Shown here: piece after piece, positions 6,017 to 6,735 of the stretch
How positions within the stretch are numbered: the stretch's first letter is position 1
Layout: each line of letters begins with the position of its first letter
DNA from: an uncultured Oscillospiraceae bacterium
GTDB taxonomy: Bacteria; Bacillota; Clostridia; Oscillospirales; Ruminococcaceae
Assembly (NCBI GenBank): GCA_958403605.1
Contig: CATXYA010000094.1
Coordinates: forward strand, 1-6,735
Reading direction: 5' to 3'
DNA length: 6,735 nt
The notes under the pieces: model-generated
The model's input: the letters and a program-made list of their open reading frames with translations, nothing else
Database searches by the model: none
Told to the model about the DNA's origin: nothing
Made by a program: the position numbers and the translations under genes

Positions 6017-6703
6017 TCAGCAGCCCCCGCGCCCGCAGCCGCAGCACATATCCATGCACATCATGGCCGTGCACATGTCGCAGCACGAGCAGCCCACCGC
6101 CTGGGCGCCGTAGGCGTTCTGATTGCCGTAGGGATTGCCCGGCATCGCGCCATTGGCATTGTTCTGCAAATTGCGCAGCGCCGCCGCATACTCCGCGTTT
6201 TCCGGGGCCAGCTGGCAGGCGCGCTGGAAATAGCCCAGCGCCTGGGTGACCCATCCTTTATAATAATACGCGCTGCCCATCAAAAAGTTCCACTCGGCGT
6301 CCGCCGAGCCGTTGGGAATGGCGTTGAGCTGGGCGAGGGCCTGTTCCACCTGGCCGCCGTTGATAAGCTGGCGGATGGCGCGGTACTGCGGCGTGGAGGC
6401 GCCGCCCTGCTGGTAGGCGGGACGGGGGCCTTGATCATAGGCGGGGCCCTGCCCATAAGACGGGCCCTGGGGCGGCGCCTGCTCGGCGCCCGCGGGCTCG
6501 GCCCCGGTGCGCAGCTGGCTCATCAGCAGGTCGAAGGCCTCGTTGATCTCGGTCATCTTCTGCTCGGCGTCCTCCCGCAGGGGGCTGGCCTCATAATTCT
6601 CCGGGCTGTATTTCTGCGCCAGGGCGCGGTAGGCGGCCTTGATCTCGTCCTCACCGGCGCCCTCGCGCAGGCCCAGGGTGGCGTAAGCGTTTTGAATGTC
6701 CAT
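6017..6703 (-). CDS. J-domain-like protein with TPR repeats and Cys-rich tail, HPD motif lost
   Basis: This 228-residue protein begins with a J-domain (about 3-65: YATLGL, then DEIKAAYRALAQKY, then EINEAFDLL). The loop that should read HPD reads S33-P34-E35 (KYSPENY), so stimulation of an Hsp70 ATPase is doubtful. A Gly/Pro/Gln/Tyr-rich linker with three QGP-type hexapeptide units (79-96) follows, then two TPR-like helical pairs (about 105-180; AEWNFLMGSAYYYKG and ALGYFQRACQLAPENAEY). The C-terminus (205-228) has nine cysteines and five methionines in 24 residues, suggesting metal binding or a disulfide cluster. AAAGGA (6715-6710) lies 6 nt before the ATG. It is the first gene of a two-gene unit with the membrane protein. 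J-TPR-Cys proteins of this build recur in Clostridia as far as I recall; their role is not established. Confidence 0.85.
   Translation of the reverse strand: MDIQNAYATLGLREGAGEDEIKAAYRALAQKYSPENYEASPLREDAEQKMTEINEAFDLLMSQLRTGAEPAGAEQAPPQGPSYGQGPAYDQGPRPAYQQGGASTPQYRAIRQLINGGQVEQALAQLNAIPNGSADAEWNFLMGSAYYYKGWVTQALGYFQRACQLAPENAEYAAALRNLQNNANGAMPGNPYGNQNAYGAQAVGCSCCDMCTAMMCMDMCCGCGRGGC
6416..6469 (-). repeat. 18-bp in-frame tandem repeat coding QGP-type hexapeptides
   Basis: Three consecutive hexapeptide units, QGPSYG, QGPAYD and QGPRPA (residues 79-96 of the J-domain-like protein), are encoded by an imperfect 18-bp repeat. The third unit has lost the Tyr position, but Tyr follows at residue 97. 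They form a flexible linker between the J-domain and the TPR-like region. Copy number may vary between strains. Confidence 0.6.
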
Positions 6704-6735
6704 AAACGTTCCTTTCCTCGTTCAAAAATCAATGG

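Overview
The window is GC-rich DNA with tightly packed genes, strong purine-rich Shine-Dalgarno sequences and intrinsic terminators. The gene content is a BcrAB-like ABC exporter next to a two-component system, a J-protein with TPR-like repeats and a Cys-rich tail, and a small six-helix membrane protein. Together these suggest a GC-rich member of the Firmicutes, most likely a Clostridia/Oscillospirales-type anaerobe. The taxonomy is inferred from gene style; there is no marker gene here.

Left half (about 105-3528, + strand): a four-gene cluster of OmpR-family response regulator, ABC ATPase, ABC-2 type permease and sensor histidine kinase. The ATPase and permease genes overlap by 8 nt, and the kinase follows 21 nt after the permease. 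This resembles self-regulated antimicrobial-peptide or cell-envelope-stress export modules (BcrAB-like). The kinase has one short membrane helix and no extracytoplasmic sensor domain. An 81-nt gap between regulator and ATPase holds a repeated TTTACGGT motif that could be the regulator's own operator. Before the cluster lie a strong terminator hairpin and a perfect 16-bp GC palindrome.

Right half (3607-6703, - strand): read in the direction of transcription, a J-domain protein comes first. Its HPD motif is replaced by SPE, and it has QGPxY-type repeats, TPR-like helices and a Cys/Met-rich tail. One nucleotide after its stop codon begins a six-helix membrane protein resembling an ECF-transporter S component. 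This pair ends at an intrinsic terminator whose stem contains the stop codon of the membrane protein. A separate gene for a beta-lactamase-family (COG1680-like) serine hydrolase follows, with a hairpin in its leader, no signal peptide and an uncharacterised C-terminal region.

The two halves converge on one 14-bp hairpin at 3555-3597 that probably terminates both. No tRNA, rRNA, CRISPR array, insertion sequence or phage gene was seen. The least conventional parts are the HPD-less J-protein coupled to a membrane protein and the repeated motif in the transporter leader. No clearly new system is proven.
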